DNA of 64,000 bases from JAOPZW01 sp963707695. Lineage in GTDB: Bacteria > Actinomycetota > Thermoleophilia > Solirubrobacterales > Solirubrobacteraceae. The notes under the pieces were generated by a model, which was not told the origin of the DNA, searched no databases, and saw nothing but the letters and a program-made list of their open reading frames with translations. Below are positions 1 through 8,882 of the stretch, one piece after another (the first letter of the stretch is position 1; the number at the start of each line of letters is the position of its first letter). The DNA is taken from NCBI GenBank assembly GCA_963707695.1, contig CAVPQY010000004.1, positions 558,001-622,000 on the forward strand, given 5' to 3'. The translations under genes and the position numbers were made by a program.

Positions 1-591
1 GGCGCTCGCCTGCGGGTCCAGCGTGCGCACCGGGTCCTCGTCGACCGCCGCGAAGCTCGCGGGTGTCAGGGGACCGTCCGGCGGCTGGGCCAGCACGTCG
101 CCGACCTGGACGACGTGCGAGCGCACCTCGACCCCGAGGGCGCGCAGGAACCCCTTGCACACCGCGCCGCCGGCGACGCGCGCCGCCGTCTCGCGCGCGC
201 TGGCGCGCTCGAGGACGTTGCGCACGTCGCTGAAGCCGAACTTCCAGAGCCCGGCCAGGTCGGCGTGCCCGGGACGCGGCAGGTGGACCTCGGCCACCTC
301 GGCCTCGACCGGCCACGGGTCCATCCGCTCCTGCCAGTTCTCGAAGTCGCGGTTGACGACCTGCAGCGCGATCGGCGAGCCGAGCGTCCGCCCGTGGCGC
401 ACGCCGGCGGTCACCTGGGCGGTGTCGCGCTCGATCTTCATGCGACCGCCGCGGCCGTGGCCCAGCTGCCGGCGGGCCATGTCGCGGTCGATGGCCTCGC
501 GGTCGAGCTCGAGCCCGGCCGGCAGGCCCTCGACGATGCACGTCAGGCCGGGGCCGTGCGACTCGCCCGCGGTGATCAGCCTCAGCGCCAT
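1..591 (-). CDS. aroC: Chorismate synthase, N-terminal 197 residues (runs off the left edge)
   Basis: Converts 5-enolpyruvylshikimate-3-phosphate to chorismate, the last step of the shikimate pathway, using reduced FMN. The reading frame starts at the ATG at 591 and stays open to base 1. It begins MALRLITAGESHGPGL, which holds the family signature GESHG (residues 9-13), followed by an early conserved block with GRGGRMKIE and later HLPRPGHADLAG, the usual phosphate- and FMN-binding region. The full protein is normally about 360-400 residues, so roughly half is missing at the window edge. It lies 27 bp downstream of the last pilus gene on the same strand and is probably co-transcribed. Linkage of aroC and aroE with pilus genes is a recurring actinobacterial arrangement, and aroE lies near 44.5 kb here. 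Confidence 0.95.
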   Translation of the reverse strand, partial: MALRLITAGESHGPGLTCIVEGLPAGLELDREAIDRDMARRQLGHGRGGRMKIERDTAQVTAGVRHGRTLGSPIALQVVNRDFENWQERMDPWPVEAEVAEVHLPRPGHADLAGLWKFGFSDVRNVLERASARETAARVAGGAVCKGFLRALGVEVRSHVVQVGDVLAQPPDGPLTPASFAAVDEDPVRTLDPQASA

Positions 592-618
592 GGGCGCTGA
601 AGTGTATGGAGGCGGTGC

Positions 619-1608
619 CTAGCGGTCGCGCTTGCGGAGGGTGTGGAAGACCGCGACCTCGCCCGTGCCGTAGCGGTACGGCGCGGGCTCGGACGCGATC
701 CGCGCACCCGGTCGGCGGCGGGCCTGCACGAGCAGGCCGTCGTCGGGGCGGAAGTGGTAGCGGCGCAGGGCCGGGCTGCCCTCGGACTCCGAGAGCGTGC
801 GCACGAGCTCCTGCCCGGCCAGCGAGTGGCGCCGGTAGGCGACGGCGGCCTTGGAGGTCGTCGTGCCGTTGCGGCTGACCTTGACGAGGTCGAGCTCGTA
901 CTGGACCGGGCGGCCGCCGGCGTCGACGAGGTCGAAGAACTCGGTGTCGCCCGCCTTCATGTGGATCGTGGCGCACTCCGCCTTGGAGGGCTTGCACGTC
1001 CCGTCGCCGGTCGGCGTCGCGGTCCCGTCGACCAGGAAGACCGCGGTCTTGTGGTCGTCGAGGACGCCGAGGAAGACGAAGAAGGGTCGCTCGATCGAGG
1101 GCAGCGGCGTCAGCCGGGCCACGTCGTCGAGCTGCTTGAGCTTGCCGGTCGCCTTGCCGAACCGCAGCGACACCTGGAAGACCGGCGTGTCCGCCTTGGG
1201 CTTGGAGGGCGTCGTCACCGTCGGGCCGGACGGCGTGGTGGACCCGCCGGCGCTGGTCGACGCGCCGCTCGAGGAGCCGGCGCCGGAGGCCTGCGTGCCG
1301 GCGGAGGGCGCCTGCGCGTCGGTGGCCTTCTTGAGCGCCTTGGGCTGGACGAAGGGGTCGCGCAGCGGGCCGGGCCGGCGGCGGAGCGCCGGCGGCGCGT
1401 CCTTGACCGCCACGACGGCCTCGCCGGTGTGGACCGCCGACGCGGTCGTCCCCGCAGCCGGGGCGGCGGGCGTCGGCTTGGAGGTCGACGAGCCGCCCGC
1501 GCCGAGCGTGAGCGGCACCGCGACGAGCACGGCGACGAGCCCGAGCGCGATCGGCCAGAGCCGCTTCTCGACGAGGTCGCGCAGGACGTTGTTGACGAAC
1601 GACATCAC
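619..1608 (-). CDS. Pilus-cluster membrane-anchored protein in the PilP position
   Basis: About 329 residues. An N-terminal cytoplasmic stretch is followed by one membrane segment (about residues 18-36), a long Ala/Pro/Ser/Thr linker with a DPFVQP motif near residue 85, and a folded C-terminal half (about 140-329) rich in beta-type sequence. Single-pass topology, a DPF-like motif and last place after pilM-pilN-pilO fit the role of PilP, the periplasmic partner of PilN/PilO. I see no clear sequence identity to PilP, so this is inferred from position. The GTG at 1608 overlaps the pilO stop (GTGA) and is followed at once by an ATG; either could be used. No lipobox is present, unlike Gram-negative PilP. 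Confidence 0.7.
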   Translation of the reverse strand: MMSFVNNVLRDLVEKRLWPIALGLVAVLVAVPLTLGAGGSSTSKPTPAAPAAGTTASAVHTGEAVVAVKDAPPALRRRPGPLRDPFVQPKALKKATDAQAPSAGTQASGAGSSSGASTSAGGSTTPSGPTVTTPSKPKADTPVFQVSLRFGKATGKLKQLDDVARLTPLPSIERPFFVFLGVLDDHKTAVFLVDGTATPTGDGTCKPSKAECATIHMKAGDTEFFDLVDAGGRPVQYELDLVKVSRNGTTTSKAAVAYRRHSLAGQELVRTLSESEGSPALRRYHFRPDDGLLVQARRRPGARIASEPAPYRYGTGEVAVFHTLRKRDR

Positions 1609-2408
1609 TTGGCTCCGGAGACGAGGGCGGTGGACGTGGGCGCGGCGGTGGTGGCGCCGGCGGGGCCGGCCGGCGTCGCGCCGGCGGTGAGGCCCTGGTC
1701 GGCCGGCAGCAGGTAGGTCGTCGCGCTCAGCGTCGCCTTGACCTGCGGGAACCCGCCGTCGCCGGCGGACATCGCGAACGCGTCGATGGTCATGAGCCGG
1801 CCGTTGACGCGGACGTCCTTGCCGTCCACCCGCACGAGGCGCTGGACGCCGGCCAGGAAGCGGCGCAGGTCGCCGTACCGGCCCTGGAAGGAGAACGAGA
1901 ACGGCATGGTCGGGAAGCCCGCCGGGCCGACCGTCGCGCCGGGGGGCAGCGCGACGGCGGCGGCCTGGGTGGCGGGCGCCGAGGTCGGGGCCGACGGGTC
2001 GGAGGCGCCGTTGGTCTTGACCGCGGATCCGGCGGCGGCGACGGCGCCGACCCCGGAGGTCGTGGTGCTCGAGCTCACCGAGCCGGTGGCCTTGAGCGCC
2101 AGGAAGTTGACGTTGGCGCCGTGCGCCGCCGTCTGGAGCTGGTACATGAGCGACGGCACGCGGTCGTCGACCGGGACGGCCTTGCCGAGGCGGGCCACGG
2201 CGGCGTAGTCGGCGTCGTAGCGCGCCTTGGCCGTCGTCGCCTGCGCCTGCGAGCGGCGGGCGGCGTCGAGGCTCTGCTGGGCCTGGCCGATCTTGGTCGA
2301 GAGCTCCTTGGCCTCGTCGCGCTTGGGCGTGAGCGCCAGGTACCAGAAGCCGCCGACCAGCCCGACGAGGGCGATGACGACGAGGATGATGCGGTCCCGG
2401 GTGGTCAC
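1605..2408 (-). CDS. pilO: Type IV pilus assembly protein PilO
   Basis: 267 residues. A single N-terminal membrane helix (about residues 6-24, IILVVIALVGLVGGFWYLAL) is followed by a coiled-coil stretch (about 28-70) and a ferredoxin-like C-terminal domain, with a Gly/Ala/Ser/Thr-rich loop in between. This is the standard PilO layout. PilO forms a heterodimer with PilN that links the inner-membrane platform to the rest of the T4P machine. The start is GTG at 2408, overlapping the pilN stop as GTGA, so it is translationally coupled. It sits in the order pilM-pilN-pilO. Recognition rests on topology and gene order more than on strong sequence motifs. Confidence 0.85.
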   Translation of the reverse strand: MTTRDRIILVVIALVGLVGGFWYLALTPKRDEAKELSTKIGQAQQSLDAARRSQAQATTAKARYDADYAAVARLGKAVPVDDRVPSLMYQLQTAAHGANVNFLALKATGSVSSSTTTSGVGAVAAAGSAVKTNGASDPSAPTSAPATQAAAVALPPGATVGPAGFPTMPFSFSFQGRYGDLRRFLAGVQRLVRVDGKDVRVNGRLMTIDAFAMSAGDGGFPQVKATLSATTYLLPADQGLTAGATPAGPAGATTAAPTSTALVSGAK

Positions 2409-3154
2409 TTCGAGGCTCCGGTCGAGGTCGTGGAGGACGTGGCCGCGCCCGTGCCGGAGGCCGGGGCGCTGCTGGACGTGGAGGTGGCCGCCGAGGTGCC
2501 GGCCGACGCGGCCGACAGGGTCCCCGCCGGCGCCTTGAAGAACAGCGTCAGCGAGAAGGCGGGACGGTTCGGGCGTCCGCCGGCGCAGTCGCCGCCGGAG
2601 CCGCCGCCCTTCGCCGACGAGGACAGCGCGACGCGCTCGACGCCCTCGATGCGGCGCAGGTCGGAGAGCAGGAGGGCGACGCCGTCCTGGCCGTTCGCGC
2701 AGCCCTGCAGCACGAGCGCCGGGTTCGGCAGCGCCGTGCGCAGCGGGTCGGACACGGCCCCGTCGGCGCTGGCCGTCGGCGTGACCGTGCCGGTCATGGC
2801 GGTCAGGGAGACGCCGGCGGGCAGCGTGCGCGACACCTCGCGCATCGCTCGGGCCCAGTTGAAGCGGCTGCGGGCGATGGACGTCACGGTGTCGACGCGC
2901 TTGGCACGCAGGTCGGTGAAGCGCTGGAAGACGGCGAGCCGGTCGGCGGCCGCCTGCACGCGCGCGGCCTCGGCCTGCGTGTCGGCGAGCTGGGCGCGCT
3001 TGTCGCTGACGCTGCGCCCGGCCACCGCCCACGACGACGCGAGGACGATGAGGACGACGAGCGCGCCGAGCAGGGCGTACGCGCCGCCGCCGCTGCGGCC
3101 GGCGACGCTGGTGTTGCGCCGGTCCTCGACCGGGATGAGGTTGACGGCCTTCAT
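2405..3154 (-). CDS. pilN: Type IV pilus assembly protein PilN
   Basis: 249 residues. It opens MKAVNLIPVEDRR; the NLIP motif is the conserved cytoplasmic tail of PilN that docks into PilM. One membrane helix follows (about residues 27-47), then a coiled coil (about 50-100) and a ferredoxin-like domain. The C-terminus ends in a low-complexity Ser/Thr/Ala tail (about the last 40 residues). The ATG at 3154 overlaps the pilM stop (ATGA). Partner of PilM (cytoplasm) and PilO (membrane). Confidence 0.92.
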   Translation of the reverse strand: MKAVNLIPVEDRRNTSVAGRSGGGAYALLGALVVLIVLASSWAVAGRSVSDKRAQLADTQAEAARVQAAADRLAVFQRFTDLRAKRVDTVTSIARSRFNWARAMREVSRTLPAGVSLTAMTGTVTPTASADGAVSDPLRTALPNPALVLQGCANGQDGVALLLSDLRRIEGVERVALSSSAKGGGSGGDCAGGRPNRPAFSLTLFFKAPAGTLSAASAGTSAATSTSSSAPASGTGAATSSTTSTGASK

Positions 3155-4212
3155 GCGATCGACTCCTCCAGCGCCAGCCCGGCGGCGATGGTGACGCGGC
3201 GTGCGTCGACGCCGGCCGGGACGTGCTCGACGTGGGCTTCGGTGACGGGCAGGGCGAGCGCCCCTTCGAGGGCGTAGGCGAAGCCGGGCACCGCCGTGGC
3301 GGGGCCGGCCAGGACGACGCGTGCGACCGCGCCCGAGCCGCCGTGCGTGCTCTGGAAGTCGAGGGAGCTCCGGACCTCGGTCGCGACGCGGCGGACGCCG
3401 TCGATGAGGACGTCGCGCGCCTCCTCGACGATGTCGGGCTCGCCGTCGACCTCCGGGAGCGGGGTGTCGAGGCCGACGTGCTCGAGCCAGGCGCGGCTGT
3501 GGACCAGCGTCAGGCGCCGGCGCTCGGCGAGCTCGACGGCCATCGTCTCGAGGCCGCCGCCGCCGGCGCGGCTGAACACGCACGTGCTGCCGTGCGCGAC
3601 GGCGAGGTTCGTCAGGCCGCCGACCCACAGGAAGAGGACGCGCTCGGCGTCGACCGGCTCGCCGGGCTCGCCGGCCGCCGGCCGGTGCAGGGCGCGCACG
3701 AGCGCGAACGCGGCCAGGTCGACGCCCTCGGGGCGCAGCCCTGCGTTGCGGACGACGTGCAGGAGGCGCTCGACCATGTCGCGGCGGGCGGCGACGACGA
3801 CGGCGCGCTGGCGCGGGCCGGCGCCGCTGTCGGCGATGCCGATCGGGTGGAAGTCCAGGACCGCGTGCTCGAGCGGCATCGGGATCTGGTCGGCCGCCTG
3901 GAAGCGCAGGGCGGCCTCGAGGGCCTTGCGGTCCTCGACGGGCGGGAGCTCGACGAGCCGCACCGCGACCTTCTGGTTGGCGATGCCGATCCGCACGCGC
4001 CGGTCCAGGCCCTTGTTGTCGCGCCAGAGCGCCTTCAGGACGTCGGTGAGGGCCTCCGCGTCGACGACCTCGCCGTCGCGGACGACCCCGGGCTCGAGCT
4101 CGGCGAACGCGGCGCGCTCGACTTCGACGTGCCCGTTGACGGCGACCTGGGCGACGGCGACCCCTGCGGGGTCGATGTCGAGGCCGACGAGCTGGTGCTT
4201 GCGCTGTGCCAT
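3151..4212 (-). CDS. pilM: Type IV pilus assembly protein PilM
   Basis: 353 residues from the ATG at 4212 (MAQRKHQLVGLDIDPAGV). This is an actin-like ATPase-fold cytoplasmic protein that binds the NLIP tail of PilN. The phosphate-1 type motif VGLDID (residues 8-13) and a later phosphate-2-like VVLAGPATAVPGF (about residues 301-313) mark the actin/FtsA fold. An upstream in-frame ATG at 4251 would add 13 residues unlike any PilM, so I rejected it. No good Shine-Dalgarno precedes 4212. The 117-bp gap to the prepilin peptidase holds a promoter-like CTCA-N17-GCCGATGA element, so pilMNO may have its own transcript. Confidence 0.93.
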   Translation of the reverse strand: MAQRKHQLVGLDIDPAGVAVAQVAVNGHVEVERAAFAELEPGVVRDGEVVDAEALTDVLKALWRDNKGLDRRVRIGIANQKVAVRLVELPPVEDRKALEAALRFQAADQIPMPLEHAVLDFHPIGIADSGAGPRQRAVVVAARRDMVERLLHVVRNAGLRPEGVDLAAFALVRALHRPAAGEPGEPVDAERVLFLWVGGLTNLAVAHGSTCVFSRAGGGGLETMAVELAERRRLTLVHSRAWLEHVGLDTPLPEVDGEPDIVEEARDVLIDGVRRVATEVRSSLDFQSTHGGSGAVARVVLAGPATAVPGFAYALEGALALPVTEAHVEHVPAGVDARRVTIAAGLALEESIA

Positions 4213-4254
4213 GGAGAGGAGGGGCCGGGCTGTCGGGGAGGACCGGCACACCTC

Positions 4255-4283
4255 TCATCGGCACATCGGCCCGCGGACCTGAG
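4255..4283 (-). promoter_or_regulatory. Candidate FliA/WhiG-class promoter for pilMNO
   Basis: On the minus strand CTCA (4283-4280) is followed after exactly 17 nt by GCCGATGA (4262-4255), about 43 nt before the pilM start codon. The pattern resembles the flagellar/sporulation sigma-28 class in GC-rich actinobacteria (CTCA or TAAA, 15-17 nt, GCCGA). The same layout occurs before pilT and before the gene ending at 52079. Motif reading only; no transcription start is known. Confidence 0.4.
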
Positions 4284-4329
4284 CCCCCCTGAGTCCGGGC
4301 CGCTGGACATCCGTCCAGCGGCCGCCCGG

Positions 4330-5082
4330 CTAGAAGCGGTCGAGGTAGGAGTCCATCAGCCCGTCGCCGACGAACAGCGCGAGCACGCCGCCCAGCGCGA
4401 GGAACGGACCGAACGGCACGGCCGTGCGCCGGCCCTCGGCCGCGCCCTTGCGGGCGATGACCACGGCGCCGACCGCGACGCCCGCGACCAGGGCGAAGAG
4501 GATCGCGGGCGCGATCGCCCGCCCCAGGCAGAGGCCCATGGCCCCCGCGAGCTTGACGTCGCCCATCCCCATCCCGCGCGGGTACGCGAGGACGGCCAGG
4601 AAGAAGAAGAGGAAGCCGCCGGCGCCCGCCGCGAGGTGCTCGAGGAGGTCGTCGGAGGCGAACGCGAGGACGGCCACGAGCGACAGGACGGCCAGCGGCG
4701 CCGTCAGCGCGTTGGGGATGCGGCGCACGTCGAGGTCGATGAGCGTGATCGGGACGAGGAACGTCACGAGCAGGAGGCCGAGCACGATGTCGGCCGTGCC
4801 GTCGCGGAAGAGCACGACGGCGGCGTAGAGCAGCCCGGTCGTGAGCTCCACGAGCGGATAGCGCGGGCTGATCGGCTCGCGGCAGGCCCGGCAGCGCCCC
4901 CGCAGCAGCAGCCACGAGAGCACCGGGACGTTGTCGTAGGGCTTGACCGGCGCGCCGCAGCGCGGGCAGTGCGACGGCGGGTGGGCCAGCGACTCGCCCC
5001 GGGGCAGGCGCCAGGCCACGACGTTCAGGAACGACCCGAGGACGAGGCCCGCCAGGAGGGCGGCGATGACGGCGAGGACCAT
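4330..5082 (-). CDS. pilD: Prepilin peptidase / N-methyltransferase
   Basis: 250 residues, polytopic inner-membrane aspartyl protease that removes the short leader of prepilins and methylates the new N-terminus. The N-terminal methylase-type region carries the tetracysteine zinc site CPRCGAP...CRACREP (about residues 40-71). The two protease aspartates are visible in DLDVRRIPN (about 115) and the GMGMGDVKL loop (about 170-178). About six to eight hydrophobic segments span the protein. Start ATG at 5082, 52 bp after the upstream minor prepilin gene. It processes the five or more prepilins encoded between 5.1 and 10.6 kb. Confidence 0.95.
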   Translation of the reverse strand: MVLAVIAALLAGLVLGSFLNVVAWRLPRGESLAHPPSHCPRCGAPVKPYDNVPVLSWLLLRGRCRACREPISPRYPLVELTTGLLYAAVVLFRDGTADIVLGLLLVTFLVPITLIDLDVRRIPNALTAPLAVLSLVAVLAFASDDLLEHLAAGAGGFLFFFLAVLAYPRGMGMGDVKLAGAMGLCLGRAIAPAILFALVAGVAVGAVVIARKGAAEGRRTAVPFGPFLALGGVLALFVGDGLMDSYLDRF

Positions 5083-5134
5083 GGGCGGCGCCGGACGCTA
5101 CGCAGGCGGGCGGACGCGGACGGGGCCCGGCCGC

Positions 5135-6403
5135 CTACTTCGTGATCTCGCGCCAGGTGTTCTGGACGACGTCGGCCGTCGCGATCGACTGCACGGCCTG
5201 GAAGCCGGCGCCGTCGAAGTTGATCGTCGCGCCGTTGTTCGAGTCGCCGATGTTCACGACGGTGTTCCCGTCGGTGATCAGGCCCCCGAACATCTGCGAG
5301 GTGCCGCTGAAGTCGATGACGGGCACGGGCGGCGTCGGCGCCGGCGTGCGGGTCTCGGTCCAGTACAGGACGCCGTAGAACGTGTGCGTGCCGGTCACCT
5401 TGAGCTGCCCCCCGTCGACCAGGACCATGCCCGGGCTCTGCTGGCTGTTGTCGGTCGCGTTGCCGGTGTAGCTGCAGCTGACGTGGTCGAGGTAGATGAC
5501 CTGGCCGGTGAGCGACGACGGGCAGCCGCGCGCCGACGTGTAGAGGGTGCCGTTGGTGGCCGCCGTGTCCTTGAGTCGCTGGATGGCGTCGGCGGACATG
5601 GCCGGGGTCGTGTCGACCTTCGCGATCGTCGTGCCCTGGGCCCAGGTGTCGGCGAACTGCTCCTGGACGTCCTGCACCGTCTTGAACTGCCCTGAGGGCG
5701 GCGAGAGCCCCTCGCACGGGTCGCCGGCCAGGACGACGTCGCAGCGGATCTGGACCTGGCCGGCGGTGCCGCCGTTGATGTACCACTTGTTCGGGCTGTT
5801 GTTGCCGAAGACGATCGAGCCGGTGCGGACCGCGGCCTGGATGATGTCCTCGCGCTGGTACTGCTGCTCGACGAGCGCGACCATGGTGCGGGTGCGCCCG
5901 GCCAGGGTCGCCTGGGCGCGGACCCAGACCTTGCCGTCGGGCTTGCCGCCGGTGCCCGTCTTGTCGTAGCCGACGACCGAGCCGTCGGCGGCGAGGCCGG
6001 TGGTCGCGTCGTCGTAGAAGCTCGGGGTCGGGCCCGTGTTGTCGCGCACCTGGGTCTGCCAGGTCACGCCCGCGCGGGTGTCCACCGACGGGATGAGCTT
6101 CGTGATCTGGTCGCTCGTCGGGCAGTCCGTGCTCGTCGACGTCGTCGTGCAGGTCGCGAACGGGGCGGCGGCGTCCCGGGTCACCCCGCGGTAGCCGACG
6201 GCGCGGACCTGGGCGTTGAGCGCGGCCTCGGCGACGTTGAAGCCGGTCTCGCGCTCGCGCTGGGCCACCGAGACCTGCCCCTGGCCGCGCAGGACGACGC
6301 TGAGGGCGAGCCCCATCCCGATCATGATCGTCATGAGCACGAGGGCCGTGACGAGGGCCCAGCCCCCGTCGTCGTCGCGCAGGCGGCGCAGGGTGCGGGG
6401 CAT
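5135..6403 (-). CDS. PilX-like minor prepilin / pilus assembly protein
   Basis: 422 residues. The N-terminus has a basic leader then GG followed by a hydrophobic helix (WALVTALVLMTIMIGMGLAL, about residues 14-33), the class III prepilin pattern. The usual Glu at mature position 5 is replaced by Thr, as in PilX/GspK-type pilins. The helix continues into a GFNVAEAALNAQVRAVGYRG-type segment typical of PilX. The rest is a large extracellular domain containing several Cys. The ATG at 6403 overlaps the stop of the upstream gene by one base (TGATG). A longer upstream reading would run through another gene and was rejected. Confidence 0.8.
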   Translation of the reverse strand: MPRTLRRLRDDDGGWALVTALVLMTIMIGMGLALSVVLRGQGQVSVAQRERETGFNVAEAALNAQVRAVGYRGVTRDAAAPFATCTTTSTSTDCPTSDQITKLIPSVDTRAGVTWQTQVRDNTGPTPSFYDDATTGLAADGSVVGYDKTGTGGKPDGKVWVRAQATLAGRTRTMVALVEQQYQREDIIQAAVRTGSIVFGNNSPNKWYINGGTAGQVQIRCDVVLAGDPCEGLSPPSGQFKTVQDVQEQFADTWAQGTTIAKVDTTPAMSADAIQRLKDTAATNGTLYTSARGCPSSLTGQVIYLDHVSCSYTGNATDNSQQSPGMVLVDGGQLKVTGTHTFYGVLYWTETRTPAPTPPVPVIDFSGTSQMFGGLITDGNTVVNIGDSNNGATINFDGAGFQAVQSIATADVVQNTWREITK

Positions 6404-7275
6404 CAGGGGATCCACTTGTAGGGGTTCGTCGGGTAGGTGTACGTCGTCGTCAGACCGCCGCCGTCGGTGACCTTCAGGGCGAAGACGTGGTTGGAGCCGC
6501 TGACCAGGGGCCCGTAGGTGTAGGTGACGCCGGAGCCGATGACGGCCCCGTTGTCGGACCACTCGTAGGTCAGGTTGTCGCCGTCGGGGTCCGACGAGCC
6601 GGCGCCGTTGAGCACGACGCCCGTGGCCGTCTTGACGACGGAGAAGGTGGCGACCGGGAACCGGTTCTGGTTGCGCAGGAAGATCCCGCTGGTGACCTCG
6701 GTGTCGCCGCGCCCCTGGCGCGGGTCGGTGCGCAGCGCCAGCCCGACGCCGATCCGGGTGATCGCCGTGACGTCGGTGCTGTTGTAGGTGAAGAGCGGCC
6801 TGGTCCCGGAGATGACGTCCGTCGCCACCGCGGTCGAGGTCCAGGCGCCGGGGCAGGCGCCGCCGAGCGCGGTGGGCACGGCCGGCGGCGTGGTCGTCGT
6901 CCAGGGTCCCTGGACCCCGCGGTAGAGCGTGCCGCCCGGGCTCACGCAGTAGCGGACGCGCTTGATGTTCGACGGGTTCAGGGTGCTCGCCGCCGGGGCG
7001 GTCTTGTCGACCGTCTGGAAGACGAGGTCGGTGGCGCCCGCGTACTGGACCGCCTGCGGGGACTCCGGCGTCGGGCTGGCCAGGTTGCGCAGCTCGAGCG
7101 CGAGGCGGTCGACGGCGGTGCGCGCGCGGTCCTGGGCGTCGTTCTGCAGCTCGGTCTTGCGCGTGATCGTGTTGAACTGGCCGAACACCTCGATCGCGGC
7201 GCCCATCACCAGCAGCATGAGCGTCATGGCCACGAGCAGGCCGACGAGCGTCACGTCCCCGCGCTCGGACCTCAC
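6403..7275 (-). CDS. PilW-like minor prepilin with C-terminal PKD domain
   Basis: 290 residues from a GTG at 7275 that overlaps the upstream stop (GTGA). After a short charged leader (VRSERG) comes DVTLVGLLVAMTLMLLVMGA, a prepilin helix whose cleavage point is probably after RG. No Glu is seen at mature position 5. The helix is followed by TRKTELQNDAQDRARTAVDRL, a PilW/GspJ-like amphipathic stretch. The C-terminal 85 residues form a PKD module (about 205-285) with the hallmark GAGSSDPDGDNLTYEW. PKD modules are usually extracellular adhesion or spacer domains, so this pilin probably presents an Ig-like fold on the pilus. Confidence 0.82.
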   Translation of the reverse strand: MRSERGDVTLVGLLVAMTLMLLVMGAAIEVFGQFNTITRKTELQNDAQDRARTAVDRLALELRNLASPTPESPQAVQYAGATDLVFQTVDKTAPAASTLNPSNIKRVRYCVSPGGTLYRGVQGPWTTTTPPAVPTALGGACPGAWTSTAVATDVISGTRPLFTYNSTDVTAITRIGVGLALRTDPRQGRGDTEVTSGIFLRNQNRFPVATFSVVKTATGVVLNGAGSSDPDGDNLTYEWSDNGAVIGSGVTYTYGPLVSGSNHVFALKVTDGGGLTTTYTYPTNPYKWIP

Positions 7276-8882
7276 TGGACCACCCCGGTGCCCGAGCTCT
7301 TGAGCGACTGGGCGTCCTTGGAGTCGACGGCGGCGATCCAGTAGGAGTGGCCGAGCCCGTTGGGGTCGCTCCACGAGTAGGGCGGGACCGCCGTGCCGGA
7401 GACGGTGACGTAGCCGTAGAGGTCCGAGAGCGCGGTGCCGTCCCGGAAGATCGCGTACTTCTGGACGGTGCCGTCCTCCGGGTCCGCGGCCGAGGGCCAG
7501 GTCAACGTGACCGCGGTGCCGCTGCCCGCCTTGGTCGCCGTCAGGCTCGCCGGTGCCGCGGGGACGCCGTTGGCCATGTCGATCGCCGCGGCGGTGAACA
7601 CGTCGCCGTCACGGGTGGAGGCGCCGCCCGGGACCTTGTCCTGGGCCCAGATCCTGTAGGTCACGGTGCCGCTCGCCGGCGGGGCGTCGTCGCGGCACGA
7701 GGTCGCCGTCGAGGGCGAGCAGACGGTCGTCGTCGAGCCGGTCACGCGCTGGACCTGGTAGCCGACGACGTCGCCCTCGGCCGACTTCGACCAGTCCATC
7801 TCGACGGCCGGCCCGACGCGGATGCTCTGGAAGGCGGGCACGGGGTAGGGCTGGCGCCGGTTGAGCTTGACGCTGTACGGGAACCGCGCGCCGTACTGGC
7901 CGAACTTGTCGAAGCCCTTGGCCTCGACGAGGTAGTCGCCGTCGAGCACCTGGTTGGCCCCGGGGCTGGTGGCGCCCACGGCGCCGAGGTTCCACCCGAA
8001 GGTCCACGTCGTGCCGGAGCCGCCCGTGGCCGCCGCGTCCTGGGGCTGGCCGTTGACGTACCAGGCGACGGTCTGGGCGGCCTTGTTCGTCGTGGCCGTG
8101 AAGTTCAGCGTCGTGCCGGTGGTGAGCTCGTTGGACGGGCGGATGTCGGGGTTGGGCACGATCCCGGTGACCGCCGGCGCCGCCGTCACCCCCGGGTAGT
8201 CGATCGTGGTGTTCTGCAGGACGTAGGTCCGCCCGGGCCCGCTCCGCCACCGCACGAGGATCACGAGGCGCTTGAAGTCGTCGGGGTTCTTGTCGACCTT
8301 CGCCGAGACCGGGCACGCGCTGGCGGCGCACGCCCCGGTGAGCCCGTCGACGCGCCCGTCGCGGTCGGTGTCCAGGCCGCAGTCCCCGACGGCGACGCCG
8401 GCGAGCGTGCCGTTGCCGGCGATCGAGTCGCCCGAGCCGTAGCCCTCCTGGCAGGTGGCCGACGACGTCGACCCGCCGCCGGAGGCGCAGAAGGTGGCCG
8501 TGTCGCGGGTGCCCGAGCCGTCGTTGATGTCGTCGACGGAGCAGACGCCGACCGCGACGTTGAAGGTCTTCCCGCGGCGCTCGACCTGCCAGCCGGCCGT
8601 GTCGGGGTCGCTGTCGGCGAGCGCGCTGTTGGCCTGCTCGAGCCCGACGACCGTGGTGGGCTCGAGGTTCGTGTAGGCCTGGGAGCGGGCGCCCTCGGTG
8701 AGCTCGCGGGCCAGCGAGAGCGCCTGGCCGCGGGCCTTGTTGTCCGCGGTGGTCTGGCTGGCCTGGCTGAGCATGAGGCTCACGCCGAGCATCCCGACGA
8801 CCAGGACGACCATCGCCATCATGACCTCGACGATGGTGAAGCCGGCCTCGCGGCCCGGCCGGGTGTGGCCTGTCGTGCTCAC
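7272..8882 (-). CDS. PilV-like minor prepilin with Ig-like and FN3 modules
   Basis: 536 residues. The leader ends REAG, then FTIVEVMMAMVVLVVGMLGVSL, a classic type IV prepilin N-terminus with Glu at mature position 5 (about residues 15-36). Residues about 40-210 look like a PilV pilin head with several Cys. The remainder is modular: an Ig-like domain (about 230-335) and two fibronectin type III-like domains (about 345-435 and 440-530). This is much larger than usual PilV (about 150-250 residues). The GTG at 8882 overlaps the stop of the upstream pilin (GTGA), so the minor pilins are translationally coupled. Confidence 0.82.
   Translation of the reverse strand: MSTTGHTRPGREAGFTIVEVMMAMVVLVVGMLGVSLMLSQASQTTADNKARGQALSLARELTEGARSQAYTNLEPTTVVGLEQANSALADSDPDTAGWQVERRGKTFNVAVGVCSVDDINDGSGTRDTATFCASGGGSTSSATCQEGYGSGDSIAGNGTLAGVAVGDCGLDTDRDGRVDGLTGACAASACPVSAKVDKNPDDFKRLVILVRWRSGPGRTYVLQNTTIDYPGVTAAPAVTGIVPNPDIRPSNELTTGTTLNFTATTNKAAQTVAWYVNGQPQDAAATGGSGTTWTFGWNLGAVGATSPGANQVLDGDYLVEAKGFDKFGQYGARFPYSVKLNRRQPYPVPAFQSIRVGPAVEMDWSKSAEGDVVGYQVQRVTGSTTTVCSPSTATSCRDDAPPASGTVTYRIWAQDKVPGGASTRDGDVFTAAAIDMANGVPAAPASLTATKAGSGTAVTLTWPSAADPEDGTVQKYAIFRDGTALSDLYGYVTVSGTAVPPYSWSDPNGLGHSYWIAAVDSKDAQSLKSSGTGVVQ

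Noticed and set aside
4213..4251. Earlier ATG for pilM at 4251
   Set aside because: It would add 13 residues (MCRSSPTARPLLS) with no match to PilM and would put the start next to the promoter-like element.
3223..5145. Long plus-strand frame across pilM and the prepilin peptidase
   Set aside because: Antisense to two well-supported genes; Arg/Asp-rich composition and no domain.
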